From: Streptomyces odontomachi
GTDB lineage: Bacteria > Actinomycetota > Actinomycetes > Streptomycetales > Streptomycetaceae
Assembly: GCF_024435355.1 (NCBI RefSeq)
Contig: NZ_JAMJWG010000019.1
Location: 62,001-126,000, forward strand
Length of the DNA stretch: 64,000 nt
Direction: 5' to 3'
Numbering within the stretch: position 1 is the stretch's first letter; every line of letters begins with the position of its first letter. The notes under the pieces are model-generated. The model was not told the DNA's origin. It saw nothing but the letters and a program-made list of their open reading frames with translations, and made no database searches. Positions 1-8,863 of this stretch are shown here, piece by piece. Both the position numbers and the translations under genes were made by a program.

Positions 1-2589
1 GTGGAGGCGGGGCGCTTGCCGCAGGTGACGGCGCTGCTCGGTGAGATGACGGACGCGGAGTGCCGGGCCTGTCTGCCCGCGCTGCGGGAGCTGCGCAAGA
101 AGCTGCGTCCGGAGCCCTGGCACCCACGTGCCCTGCGCAGCTACCCGGCCCTGCACGCCGCGGGCGCCGTCTGCCACACCGGAGCCGCCGCGTCGGCCAC
201 CTGGCTCACGGGCGCCGACATGCGGTCGCGCCAGGCGCCCACCCGGGCCCTGCTCGACGTGCTGAGCCGACGCCCCCCGACCTGGCTGGGCGAGCTGGCC
301 CACCGGCTCGCGGCGCGGCCGCCCAGCACGCAGGTGGACTACGGCCTGATGGCGGGCCTGATCCGCATGGCAGCCGGTGAACCGCCCACGACCAGGGCGT
401 TCGTGACGGGCTGGGTGCAGCACATGAGTTCGCTGTGGCAGCATCAGGACACCCTGGCGGACCGCTTGCGGCAGGATCCGCACACCCCACGGCTCGTGGC
501 CGCGCTCTTCGTCACGGCGGACGTCGGCGCCAGCCTGGCATGGTGTCCCGCAGAGGGACCGAACAGCTGGGCGGGCAGCATCGCCCGCCTCACCGAAGAG
601 GGCGTCCTCAACCGCCCGGCGATGCTGGACGGCTGTGTCGCCCGGCTGTTGCGCGGGGGGTCCGTCGTCGATCAGCGGGCGTTCCTCCGCCTGCTCAGGA
701 CCCTGGCGCCGACCCGTTCCGAAGAGCGTGAGCGGCTGACGGGCTGGGCGGCGCTGGCCGCCGACGGCGTCTCCACCGCCGCCGGCTACGCCCAGTCCGT
801 GCTCGCCCGTCTCGCTCTGGACGGTGAGCTGACGGTCGGGCGGCTGGCCGAGGTGTCGGAGGCCGTGCTGTTCCGGCCGGAGAAGAAGCTGGTACGGGCG
901 CAGTTGGTGCTGCTGGGCAAGGTACTGCGGCGCGAGCCGACCCACGCGCCGACACTGCTCCCCGTCGTGGCAGGCGTCTTCGGACACGAGGACACCGCTG
1001 TGCAGGAGCGCGCCCTGAAGCTCGTCACCCGCCACCTGGACACGGCAGGCGATGCCCGGGGCGAGATCGCCTCGGCCGTGGAGCAGTTGAGCCCGGGATT
1101 GCGCTCGGGTGCGGCGGGGACGCTGGGTGTCGCGGTGGAGGCGGCGCCCCTCGGGGCGTATGCGGACGTCCTGCCGCCGCCTCCCGAGCTGCGCCGCCTT
1201 GCGCCGACGCCGGAGTCCGAGGCGCAGGTCGTGGAGGACGTCTCGGTCCTGCTGGCCTCGCCGGAGGAGGACATGGCGGCGTTCGAGACCGTGCTCGACG
1301 GCCTGGTCCGGCGCGCCCGTGCCGACCGGGAGGGACTCGTCGACGCGCTGGCCCCGGTGGTGGCGCGGCGCTGGTGGCGAACCGTCGATCCTCGTCATGT
1401 CGCGCCGGACACCCGCTTCCGCGCGCTCTCGGGAGGCATCGACGTGGTGCTCGCCACGCTGTTCGGCGCCGTCCGGACGCAGACCCTGCACGAGGCGCTC
1501 CAGCCGCACACCACCGATCACCTGTGCGAGCACGGCGCACTGGCCGGAGTGGTCGACGCTCGCTTGTGGGAGGTGGCGTACCGGATACGCACCGAGCCGC
1601 TGCCGTTCCTGCTGGCCACCCCCACCTGGGAGTCGGGCCGGTTGGACGCCGGTGAGCTGGTGACCCGGCTGGCCGCCTACCACCGACTGGGGGTGCGGCC
1701 CGGGCCGTGCGACTTCGCGCAGGCGCTGCTTCGGGCGGACCGCACGGATGCGGCAGGTGCCCGGGCCGCGGCCGCCGCCCTCGGCACCGCGGAGGGTGAC
1801 CGGCTCGCCGCGTGGCTCGCCCTGGACGAGCCGGCGCCGCCGCCGGCGGTGCGGTACACGGAAGAGGGCTGGACCCTGTTGGAGCCGCCGGTGCTGCCGG
1901 CGGACCTGACGGGTTTTCCCCGGCCGTTCCAGCCGCTGGCGCAGCCGGTGTCCTCGCGGGCTCGTTGCACGCATTGGGACCCCTCGCCGGCCCCGCACTG
2001 GCTGGCCGTCGTGCCCGGGCATCGGGAGCTGGTCGCGGCACGCCTGCTGAGTCACGTCACCCACACCGTGCGCCATGCAGGCGCCGTGCCCGGGTATCTG
2101 CCGCGGCTGGCGGAGGCGGAAGGGCCGGCGGGGGACGCCGTGCACCTGTCGCTCGCCTACGGTCTGTGCGCACGGCACGCCGAGTATCGGCTGGCGGCCG
2201 TCGACGCGCTCCTGATGCTGGCGGCCCGGGAGCAGCTCGACGCCCGGTTGCTCGGTTCCTCCCTGGGGTCGCTGCTGGACCGGGGGGTGCTCCTGCCGGG
2301 TCGGCTCACGGACTCGGCACGTACGGCCGCCGGCACGGGGGCCTGGGCCCTGCTCTGGTCGGTGCTGCGCGAGGCGCTCGCGCCGCTGCTGGCCGGGCGG
2401 GCGGCGCCGGGCGCCTCGCCCGTCGCCGGCCTCGGTGCTCTGCTGGCGGTGGCCGCGGAGTGCGCCGAGCGCTCCGGGGCACGCGGCGGCATACCCGAGA
2501 TAGCCGAGGTCGCGGCTCGCCGTGGCTCGTCACAGCTGGTCACCCAGGCCCGCCGCCTACAGAACGCCCTCACGGGCCGCACGGCCTGA
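1..2589 (+). CDS. DUF6493-like large cytosolic protein, 5' end cut by window
   Basis: An open frame of 862 codons runs from the first base, so the true start probably lies upstream. The opening residues (EAGRLPQVTALLGEM, then PALRELRKKLR) look like the second helix of a repeat protein rather than an N-terminus. The protein is rich in Leu, Ala and Arg with helical, HEAT-like periodicity, and has no signal peptide or membrane segment. I recognise it as similar to DUF6493 proteins of streptomycetes, which often sit near SWIM-type zinc-finger and MoxR/VWA genes, but none of those partners is inside the window. Function is unknown. The downstream LysR gene is convergent, with 77 bp between the two stops. 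Confidence 0.6.
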   Translation: MEAGRLPQVTALLGEMTDAECRACLPALRELRKKLRPEPWHPRALRSYPALHAAGAVCHTGAAASATWLTGADMRSRQAPTRALLDVLSRRPPTWLGELAHRLAARPPSTQVDYGLMAGLIRMAAGEPPTTRAFVTGWVQHMSSLWQHQDTLADRLRQDPHTPRLVAALFVTADVGASLAWCPAEGPNSWAGSIARLTEEGVLNRPAMLDGCVARLLRGGSVVDQRAFLRLLRTLAPTRSEERERLTGWAALAADGVSTAAGYAQSVLARLALDGELTVGRLAEVSEAVLFRPEKKLVRAQLVLLGKVLRREPTHAPTLLPVVAGVFGHEDTAVQERALKLVTRHLDTAGDARGEIASAVEQLSPGLRSGAAGTLGVAVEAAPLGAYADVLPPPPELRRLAPTPESEAQVVEDVSVLLASPEEDMAAFETVLDGLVRRARADREGLVDALAPVVARRWWRTVDPRHVAPDTRFRALSGGIDVVLATLFGAVRTQTLHEALQPHTTDHLCEHGALAGVVDARLWEVAYRIRTEPLPFLLATPTWESGRLDAGELVTRLAAYHRLGVRPGPCDFAQALLRADRTDAAGARAAAAALGTAEGDRLAAWLALDEPAPPPAVRYTEEGWTLLEPPVLPADLTGFPRPFQPLAQPVSSRARCTHWDPSPAPHWLAVVPGHRELVAARLLSHVTHTVRHAGAVPGYLPRLAEAEGPAGDAVHLSLAYGLCARHAEYRLAAVDALLMLAAREQLDARLLGSSLGSLLDRGVLLPGRLTDSARTAAGTGAWALLWSVLREALAPLLAGRAAPGASPVAGLGALLAVAAECAERSGARGGIPEIAEVAARRGSSQLVTQARRLQNALTGRTA

Positions 2590-2666
2590 CCCGCGCGGGT
2601 CGCCGAGCTCGGAACCGCCGCTCTCTCCGGGCACACCGGGCCGTGGTGCAACACTCGCCGCACCCG

Positions 2667-3656
2667 TTACGGGCCGGCGGACGACCGCGCACCCCGCGCG
2701 TCCACCGCACCGGCCACCGCTTCCGGGCGCTGCGCCCAGGGCGGTGTCCAGAGTGCGCCGTCCGGGGCGGCGGGGCGGGTGGCGGCGAGGTGGGTGCGGA
2801 GCGCGGCGAGGCCGGGGTGACGGTTGTCGGCGTGCCAGACGAGTGAGTGGGGGTAGACCGGGGTCGGGTCGTGCAGGGGGACGCGCCGCAGATCGTGCCC
2901 GGTGGGCCAGACGAGCGGGGTCTGCTCGCTGAGGAAGGTGGCCAGGGTTGCGGAGTCCGCGATGGTGTCGATGAGGGACTCCAGCCCGAAGTTGGGCCCG
3001 ATGGTGTCCAGGGTGAACCCGAAGGCGGCGGCGAAGGCGTCGTAGTAGGCGCCCCACTCGGTTCCCGGGGTGTTGCCCGGCATCCAGATCCGCTCTCCGG
3101 CGAGCTGGGCGGGGTTGATCGCGCGGGCGGTGGCGAACCGGTGGGCGGGGCCGGTGAACAGTTGGAGGGGCTCGTCGAAGACCGGTGTGGCCTCGATGCC
3201 GTCGGGGAGCTGCCGTCCGGGCATGGTGACGGCGCGGAAGGTGGCGTCAATCGTGCCGGAGTGCACGGCGGCGACGGCCGCGTCGGCGTCGAAGAGGGTC
3301 ACGACGTCGAGTTCGATGTCGGGATGCGTGCGGTGGAAGCCACGCAGCAGGCCTGCCGGCGCGATCCGCCGGCGGATCACGTCGACCCGCAGGGGGCGCC
3401 TGCCGGGCCGCACGGAGGCGGCTGCACGCTCCTCGGCCAAGAGAAGGTTGCGGGCGTGCGGCAGGAACGCCTGGCCGTCGACGGTCAGCTGCGCACCGCG
3501 CGGCGTACGGCTGAACAACCGCACCCCGAGGTCCCTCTCCAGAACGGCGATGCGCTTGGAGACGGCCTGCTGGGTGATCGACAGATGCGCGGCGGCGTCC
3601 TGGAACCGTCCCGCGTCCGCTGCGGCGACGAAGGTGCGCACAGCGGTGAGGTCCAC
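2667..3656 (-). CDS. LysR-family transcriptional regulator
   Basis: The N-terminal winged helix-turn-helix is clear in residues 1-60 (TQQAVSKRIAVLERDLGVRLFSR), followed by a LysR substrate-binding domain of normal length. I place the start at GTG 3656 (VDLTAVRTF). LysR proteins usually open like this, and AGGA lies 8 bases upstream. In-frame ATG 3665 and GTG 3674 also exist but have no ribosome-binding site. The gene is divergent from an aldo/keto reductase across about 270 bp, the usual arrangement for a LysR protein and its target. The effector cannot be told from sequence. Confidence 0.85.
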   Translation of the reverse strand: MDLTAVRTFVAAADAGRFQDAAAHLSITQQAVSKRIAVLERDLGVRLFSRTPRGAQLTVDGQAFLPHARNLLLAEERAAASVRPGRRPLRVDVIRRRIAPAGLLRGFHRTHPDIELDVVTLFDADAAVAAVHSGTIDATFRAVTMPGRQLPDGIEATPVFDEPLQLFTGPAHRFATARAINPAQLAGERIWMPGNTPGTEWGAYYDAFAAAFGFTLDTIGPNFGLESLIDTIADSATLATFLSEQTPLVWPTGHDLRRVPLHDPTPVYPHSLVWHADNRHPGLAALRTHLAATRPAAPDGALWTPPWAQRPEAVAGAVDARGARSSAGP

Positions 3657-3929
3657 GCCGACCATCCTAGGCACACCGCGTGCCGTCGGGGACGACCGCC
3701 CAGGTGGCCAGCGGCGGGCCGGCTCCCAGCGGGGCCAGGTGGCCCCTCGGGGATCGGGCCGATGACCAGTGGCTTCCCGGTCCGGCGACCGGCCCCGCCC
3801 CCTGTTCCCGGCCCCGCAGGTCGCCTATCGTCAACGAGGTCCTGGCGCCGGTCCGGCCCCGCGCGGTCGTCCCCGCGGTCCGGCCCGGCGTGGCCAGGAC
3901 GGGGACGACGATCTGCCTGGAGGTTGCTG
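3657..3929. promoter_or_regulatory. Divergent LysR / aldo-keto reductase intergenic region
   Basis: About 270 bp separate the LysR and reductase starts. A TAGGAT hexamer on the minus strand (3664-3669) matches the -10 consensus but has no good -35 at 17-18 bp, and part of it doubles as the LysR ribosome-binding site. I did not find a convincing T-N11-A LysR operator by eye. The region should hold both promoters. Confidence 0.4.
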
Positions 3930-4895
3930 GTGCGCTATCGCGAGCTGGGACGCAGCAAGATGTCCGTGTCCGAGATCGGCTACGGCGCGTGGGGCATCGG
4001 TGAGTCCGGTTGGAAGGGCGCCGCCGAGGACGAGTCCGTGGCCGCCCTGCACCGCGCCATCGACCTGGGCGTGAACTTCATCGACACCGCCCGCGGTTAC
4101 GGCGAGAGCGAGCGGATCGTCGGCCGTGTGCTGCGGGAGCGCACCGGCGACGAGGTGCGGGTGGCGACCAAGGTGCCACCGAAGAACGGCGTCTGGCCGG
4201 CGCCCGACGGTCTCGACCCGGCCGAGACGTTCCCCGGAGCGCATATCCGCGCAAGCCTGGAGACCAGTCTGCGCGCCAGCGGCCTGGACCACTTCGACGT
4301 GCTCCAGTTCCACGTCTGGAGCGACGAGTGGATGGGCCGCGGTGACTGGCTGGAGACGATCGACGCCCTGAAACAGGAGGGCAAGATCCGCCTGTTCGGG
4401 GTGTCCGTCAACGACCACCAGCCCGCCAACGCCCTCGCCCTCGTGCGCAGCGGCGCCGTCGACAGCGTGCAGGTCATCTACAACGTCTTCGACCAGTCAC
4501 CGGCGGAGGAACTGCTACCGGCGTGCGCGGAACACGGCGTCGGGGTGATCGTGCGGGTGGCACTGGACGAGGGCGGTCTCACCGGCCGGATCACCCCCGG
4601 CATCACGTTCCCCGAGGGTGACTTCCGCAACCACTACTTCCGGGGGGACCGCCCGGCACAGGTCGAGCGACGGGTCGCCGCCATCGTCGACGACCTCGGT
4701 ATCGCACCCGACGAGATCGCCGAACACGCGCTGCGGTTCGTCCTGTCGTCGCCGGCCGTCTCCACCGTCATCCCCGGCATGCGCACCGTGCGCAACGTCG
4801 AACGCAACACGGCCCTCAGCGATGGCCGCCTGCTGACCGCCGACCAACTCGCCGTGCTGGCCGAGCACCGGTGGCAGCGCAACTTCTACGCCTGA
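3930..4895 (+). CDS. Aldo/keto reductase
   Basis: A 321-residue NADPH-dependent aldo/keto reductase with a TIM-barrel fold. The catalytic tetrad can be read: Asp in FIDTA, Tyr in GYGES, Lys in VATKV and His in VLQFHVWS. The C-terminal part (VSTVIPGMRTVRNVERN) is the cofactor-binding region. The open frame extends far upstream, but GGAGG sits 6 bases before GTG 3930 and the family motif LGRSKMSVSEIGYGAWGIG starts there, so the upstream extension is rejected. It is divergent from the LysR gene and probably its target. Substrate unknown; likely a small aldehyde or sugar. Confidence 0.88.
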   Translation: MRYRELGRSKMSVSEIGYGAWGIGESGWKGAAEDESVAALHRAIDLGVNFIDTARGYGESERIVGRVLRERTGDEVRVATKVPPKNGVWPAPDGLDPAETFPGAHIRASLETSLRASGLDHFDVLQFHVWSDEWMGRGDWLETIDALKQEGKIRLFGVSVNDHQPANALALVRSGAVDSVQVIYNVFDQSPAEELLPACAEHGVGVIVRVALDEGGLTGRITPGITFPEGDFRNHYFRGDRPAQVERRVAAIVDDLGIAPDEIAEHALRFVLSSPAVSTVIPGMRTVRNVERNTALSDGRLLTADQLAVLAEHRWQRNFYA

Positions 4896-4941
4896 CCCGA
4901 GCGGCCCACGGCACCCGCCGCACGGCTGCGCCGGACAGTGG

Positions 4942-4977
4942 CGAGCGCCGGCGTTCGACCCTGAACGCCGGCGCTCG
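4942..4977 (+). terminator. Perfect 15-bp hairpin after aldo-keto reductase
   Basis: The left arm at 4942-4956 (CGAGCGCCGGCGTTC) is perfectly complementary to the right arm at 4963-4977, with a 6-base loop. It begins 46 bp after the reductase stop. No U-tract follows, as is usual in streptomycetes. Most likely an intrinsic terminator. Confidence 0.7.
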
Positions 4978-5428
4978 GTGCATGTGGCCACCCGCCGGCA
5001 GCAGCGCCACCCCGAGCGTCAACGTACGAGCCCCGGCTCGTCCTTCCGAACGAAGTCGAAGTCCCGGGCGAATGGCAGGGCTGACGGCGCGTAAGGAAAG
5101 AACGCGTAAGAGGTGCGTCAGAGAAGACGTCCCGAGCGGGGGAACACGACACCGCAAGTACACGTTAAAGGGGATACTGGGTCACAGACGGGGGATCCAC
5201 GGGGGATCGGGGGGTCACCGATGCGGTGGCGAGGTTCAACGAGGCTGGACGCACACCGGCACACACCCGGGCGCAAGCAGACCCCGGGCGGGCTGCACGC
5301 CCGGAGATGCACCCGGCGCACGCAGCGACGCGGTGCCAGGAATCCACCCGGCAGGCATCCGACCGGCGACGGCGACCGGGCCGCACCCAATGCACGGAAG
5401 ACGGCTTTACGTACTGGTCACGAACCGT
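4978..5428. other. Gene-poor intergenic stretch
   Basis: Between the hairpin and the ACT-GNAT gene I find no open frame with actinobacterial codon bias or a recognisable protein on either strand. The stretch contains direct repeats of CGTAAG around 5090-5110 and G-rich runs (GGGGGATC twice) near 5190-5215. Nothing further can be supported. Confidence 0.5.
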
Positions 5429-5457
5429 TTGTAACTCGGCAATACCAGTTGTACAGA
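5429..5457 (+). promoter_or_regulatory. Candidate leaderless promoter for the ACT-GNAT gene
   Basis: TTGTAA (5429-5434) and TACAGA (5452-5457) are separated by exactly 17 bp. Transcription would start about 7 bases further on, at or next to the ATG at 5466. There is no Shine-Dalgarno sequence before that ATG, so a leaderless transcript fits. Confidence 0.5.
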
Positions 5458-5465
5458 GTGGCAGT

Positions 5466-7067
5466 ATGAGTCCAGACATGTCTGATGTGACGCATGCGCA
5501 ACACGGTCATTCCGCCCACCGTCCTCCCGTCCACCACTGGCGCCGCGACCTCGTCGAGCTGGCGGCGCTGTTCACCGCCGTCGCCGTCGCCGACGTCGTG
5601 GCGAACCTCGTCGGCCACGGGCCCGAGGGGCCCGTCCTGCTGATCTCCAACGCAGCGCTGCTCCTCATCACCGCCGGGTTCCACACCTGGTGGGCACGGC
5701 GCCACAGCCATGCCCCACCGCGCGCGGACCCGCCGGCGGCCACCCGTGCGTCCCACACCGTTGCCTCCCACGCCGCCGCCGGACCGGGCGCCCCCGCGCC
5801 GGACGCCACCGCACCGGGCGCCGCCATGGCCGATTCCGCCGATGCCGCCGCCCGCACCACACTCTGGCGGCTGCGCACCACGGTGCGGGACATCCCGGGG
5901 TCGCTGGCCGTGCTGTGCACCGCCATGGCACAGCACGGCATCGACATCCTCAGCCTGCAAACGCATCCGCTGGCCGAGGGCACCGTCGACGAGTTCCTGC
6001 TGCGGGTGCCGGCCGAGCTGTCCGGGGCGGACCTCAGCAGGACCGTCTCCGACGTGGGCGGCAGCGACACCTGGGTCGAGCGGGCCGACGCCCACGATCT
6101 GGTGGACACCCCCACACGGATGCTCGACCTCGCCATCCGCACCGCACTGGACCCGGCCGAACTGCCGCTGGCCCTGCGCCGGCTGCTGGGGCGCTGCACC
6201 ATCCGTTCGCTGCCCGCGCACACCGGCCGGGCCACCGACGCACCCATGGACGGTGTCCTCGAAGGCACCGTCATGCACCTGTGTGCGCCCGAAGGAGGAA
6301 TGATCACGGTGGAGCGGCCCTATCTGCCGTTCACCCCGGCCGAGTTCGCACGGGCCCGGGCCCTGGTCGAGCTGGACGCGCAGTTGGGCCCCCGGCTGCC
6401 GGACGGCCGGGACGTGCTGACACTGCCGCGCGGCGCGGCCGTCACCGTGCGCCGCGCCGACACGGCCGACCTCGACGCCGCCAAGGAGATGCACCGACGC
6501 TGCTCGGCAGGCACCCTCGACCTGCGGTATCACGGCCCGGTGGGCGACGCGGACCGCTACCTCCCGCACCTGCTGAGCCCCCGTTTCGGGCGCACCCTCG
6601 CCGCCCAGACGGCATCGGGGCGGATCGTGGCGCTCGGGCACCTGATGTGGGACGGCGACGAGTCGGAGGTCGCGCTGATCGTGGAGGACGAGTGGCAAGG
6701 CCGCGGCATCGGCGGCGAACTGCTCGGCCGGTTGGTCTCGATGGCCGCCGAGGCGGGCAGCGCGAACGTCTACGCGGTCACCACGACGTCGAACACCGGC
6801 GTGATCGCCGCCATGCGCGGCCTCGGCCTGCCGCTGGACTACCAGATCGAGGAGGGCACCCTGGTCATCACGGCCCGGCTGACCGCACCGGCGACCTCAC
6901 CCACGCCTCCCCCGACCACATCGACCACCTCGGCCACCTCGGCCACCTCGGCCACATCCCAGGACTCCCCCGACCGCCCCGGCGCCCCCGACGCGCCCGG
7001 CCGCCCCGGATCCGACGTCCCCGACCCGCGCGGGGACCAGTTTCCGCAGTACGACGCCCGATACTGA
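5466..7067 (+). CDS. Membrane-anchored ACT domain / GNAT acetyltransferase fusion
   Basis: A 533-residue protein with three parts. Two hydrophobic helices lie near residues 20-75 (LVELAALFTAVAVADVVANL and VLLISNAALLLITAGF). A linker rich in Ala and Pro follows, then an ACT-like domain at about 130-205 (RDIPGSLAVLCTAMAQHGIDI). A GNAT acetyltransferase occupies about 320-465, with the acetyl-CoA loop QGRGIGGELL. The tail is low complexity and contains an STSATSAT repeat. The ACT domain suggests amino-acid sensing controlling a protein or small-molecule acetyltransferase, as in other actinobacterial ACT-GNAT fusions. The start at ATG 5466 was chosen because upstream codons lack coding bias and a 17-bp-spaced promoter ends just before it. 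A second ATG at 5478 is possible. Confidence 0.8.
   Translation: MSPDMSDVTHAQHGHSAHRPPVHHWRRDLVELAALFTAVAVADVVANLVGHGPEGPVLLISNAALLLITAGFHTWWARRHSHAPPRADPPAATRASHTVASHAAAGPGAPAPDATAPGAAMADSADAAARTTLWRLRTTVRDIPGSLAVLCTAMAQHGIDILSLQTHPLAEGTVDEFLLRVPAELSGADLSRTVSDVGGSDTWVERADAHDLVDTPTRMLDLAIRTALDPAELPLALRRLLGRCTIRSLPAHTGRATDAPMDGVLEGTVMHLCAPEGGMITVERPYLPFTPAEFARARALVELDAQLGPRLPDGRDVLTLPRGAAVTVRRADTADLDAAKEMHRRCSAGTLDLRYHGPVGDADRYLPHLLSPRFGRTLAAQTASGRIVALGHLMWDGDESEVALIVEDEWQGRGIGGELLGRLVSMAAEAGSANVYAVTTTSNTGVIAAMRGLGLPLDYQIEEGTLVITARLTAPATSPTPPPTTSTTSATSATSATSQDSPDRPGAPDAPGRPGSDVPDPRGDQFPQYDARY
6927..6956 (+). repeat. 9-bp tandem repeat inside ACT-GNAT tail
   Basis: A 9-base unit close to CACCTCGGC is repeated about three times in frame and encodes the Ser-Ala-Thr repeats of the C-terminal tail. 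This is a slippage-type expansion that changes tail length without frameshift. Confidence 0.6.
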
Positions 7068-7141
7068 GCGCATCGGACCACCGAACACGGGCACCACGCG
7101 GCATCACCGGGCCTAATTGATCGAGGAAGGACAAGGGGCGG

Positions 7142-8672
7142 CTAGGGAATCGCCTGCCCCAGCCGATCCTCCGGCCCCGTTGCAAGGCGGAGGAGAGTGC
7201 GGGCGCCGAAACCGGTGGCGCCGTCGTCGGAAGGGGTACCACGCCAGGCCGGGCCGGAGATGTCGCAGTGCACCCAGGGGACGGTGCGGGGGACGAACTC
7301 GCCGAGGAAAAGAGCGGCGGTCAGGGCCCGCCCGGTGTCACGAAGCGGGTGGTTGCGGACGCCGAAGGGCGTGCGGACCTGGTCCAGGTAGCGTTCGGCC
7401 CACGGCAGCCGCCACATCGGCTCACCGGTCTCCGTCGCGGCCCGGACGAGCACGTCGGCGGCATCACCATCGGGGCCCATGACGGCGCCGATGTCGGGGC
7501 CGAGCGCAATCTCGGCCTGATAGGTGAGGGTTGCGAGGTCGACGACCAGATCGGGTGAGCGAGAAGCCGCCAGCGCCAGGGCGTCGGCGAGCACGACACG
7601 GCCCTCGAAGTCGGTGTCGAGAATCTGGATGCGCGTGCCGTTCCACGCGGTGACCACATCGCCGGGGCGCACGCTCCCGGGACCGGGCAGGTTCTCCGCG
7701 AACGGCAACACGGCGTGCACGTTGACGGCGCACCCGGCCCGGCGCAGCCCCGCCATCACCGCCAGGACGGCCGCCGCACCCGCCATGTCCATCCGCATCC
7801 CCTGCATCGCCGCGGGCGGCTTCAGGGACAGGCCGCCGCTGTCGAAGGTGATGCCCTTGCCGACCAGGCTGAGCGTGGGGGCGTCGGCGGACACGATGTG
7901 GTCGAGGCAGACCAGGTGCGGCCCGTTCACCGACCCGGCGCCGATCGCACCGAGCGCGCCGAAACCGTCCGCACGGACCTGCTCGGGCCCCAGCACCGAG
8001 CAGGTGAGCCCGGTACGCCGAGCCACGCCGGCCGACCAGGCGGCTGCCCGTGCCGGCGTCACCACATTGGCCGGTGCGGAGACGAGAAGCCGGGCCAGGC
8101 GAACCACGTCCGCCGCGAGCAGCCCCTCCTCGGCGGCACCCAGCAACGCCCGGTCGACGAGCAGCCGGACCGCACCGACATCGGAGCGTGTGCCCGTGGC
8201 GGACCGCGCATCGCTCGTGGCGGACCGTGCGACGGCGTCGGGCAACGCGACTGCGTCGGGCAACGCGCTCGCCAACCCGTCGACCAGCGCCCCCACCAGC
8301 CGGGTCGGCGCCTCCTGCGGGAAGCGGAGGGCGACCGTGCCGGCGGTCAGCCGCCCCGGCCACGGCCGCCGCGCGGCGTGCGCTCTCCGCAGATGCGCCC
8401 GCCGTGCAGCCGAGCCCCACCCACAGCGTGGGTCCGTCGGCCCACAGTTCGCCATGCTCGCCACCAAAGGGCAGCCATGCGTCGGCCGGGCACGCCGGTG
8501 CCGTCTCGTGGTAGGTGAAGCAGACAGTGCGGTCGGCGGTGGCGTCCGGTTCGAGCGCGGTCACCACGACCGGACCGTCAGCGCTGGTCAGCGCAGCGAT
8601 GGCGGCCTCGATACGGGTGTCCCAGTCCGCTACGACACGATCGGCTGGCGGTGGGGCGTCGGTCGTCGGCAT
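7142..8672 (-). pseudogene. Leucyl aminopeptidase (M17), single-base frameshift
   Basis: The M17 metal-site motifs are all present in the C-terminal half: GKGITFDSGG (Lys, Asp), MRMDMAGAA (Asp) and DTDFEGRVVLAD (Asp, Glu, Arg). That half is read in one frame. The N-terminal domain, from MPTTDAPPPADRVV at ATG 8672 with GGAGG 4 bases upstream, is in a different frame up to about residue 105. Removing one G from the run at 8351-8357 joins LWVGLG...AAAVAGA to LTAGTVALRFP and gives a 509-residue protein, the normal family length. So this is one gene with a +1 insertion: a sequencing error, a recent pseudogene, or a recoding site. It is divergent from hyuA and would release amino acids from peptides. 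Confidence 0.75.
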
Positions 8673-8755
8673 GGCACCTCCGGTGATCACTGCCTGTCCG
8701 GCGGGGCCTGCCCGACCGGTGTCCCGAAGTCTGCCGGTCCCCCTCGGAGCGCCTC

Positions 8756-8801
8756 GTGCTCTCCGCACGTGCGAAAGGAACGACGATCGTGCGCGGAGCA
8801 C
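8756..8801. promoter_or_regulatory. Imperfect inverted repeat between aminopeptidase and hyuA
   Basis: GTGCTCTCCGCACG (8756-8769) pairs with CGTGCGCGGAGCAC (8788-8801) with two mismatches and an 18-base spacer. It lies in the divergent intergenic region, about 60 bp before hyuA. It could be an operator for one of the nearby PucR regulators, or an mRNA hairpin. Confidence 0.35.
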
Positions 8802-8863
8802 AGGGGATCCCGCACCGGTGCCCATAGCTTGCGGCCCATCGTCGCGAACCGATGGGAGAGCTC

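Noticed and set aside
2847..3929. Upstream extension of the aldo/keto reductase frame
   Set aside because: It is antisense to the LysR gene and the reductase motif begins at GTG 3930 behind GGAGG.
7142..8467. Treating the aminopeptidase C-terminal frame as a complete gene starting at 8467
   Set aside because: Its first ~30 residues are not family-like, while the true N-terminal domain with a good ribosome-binding site lies upstream in another frame.
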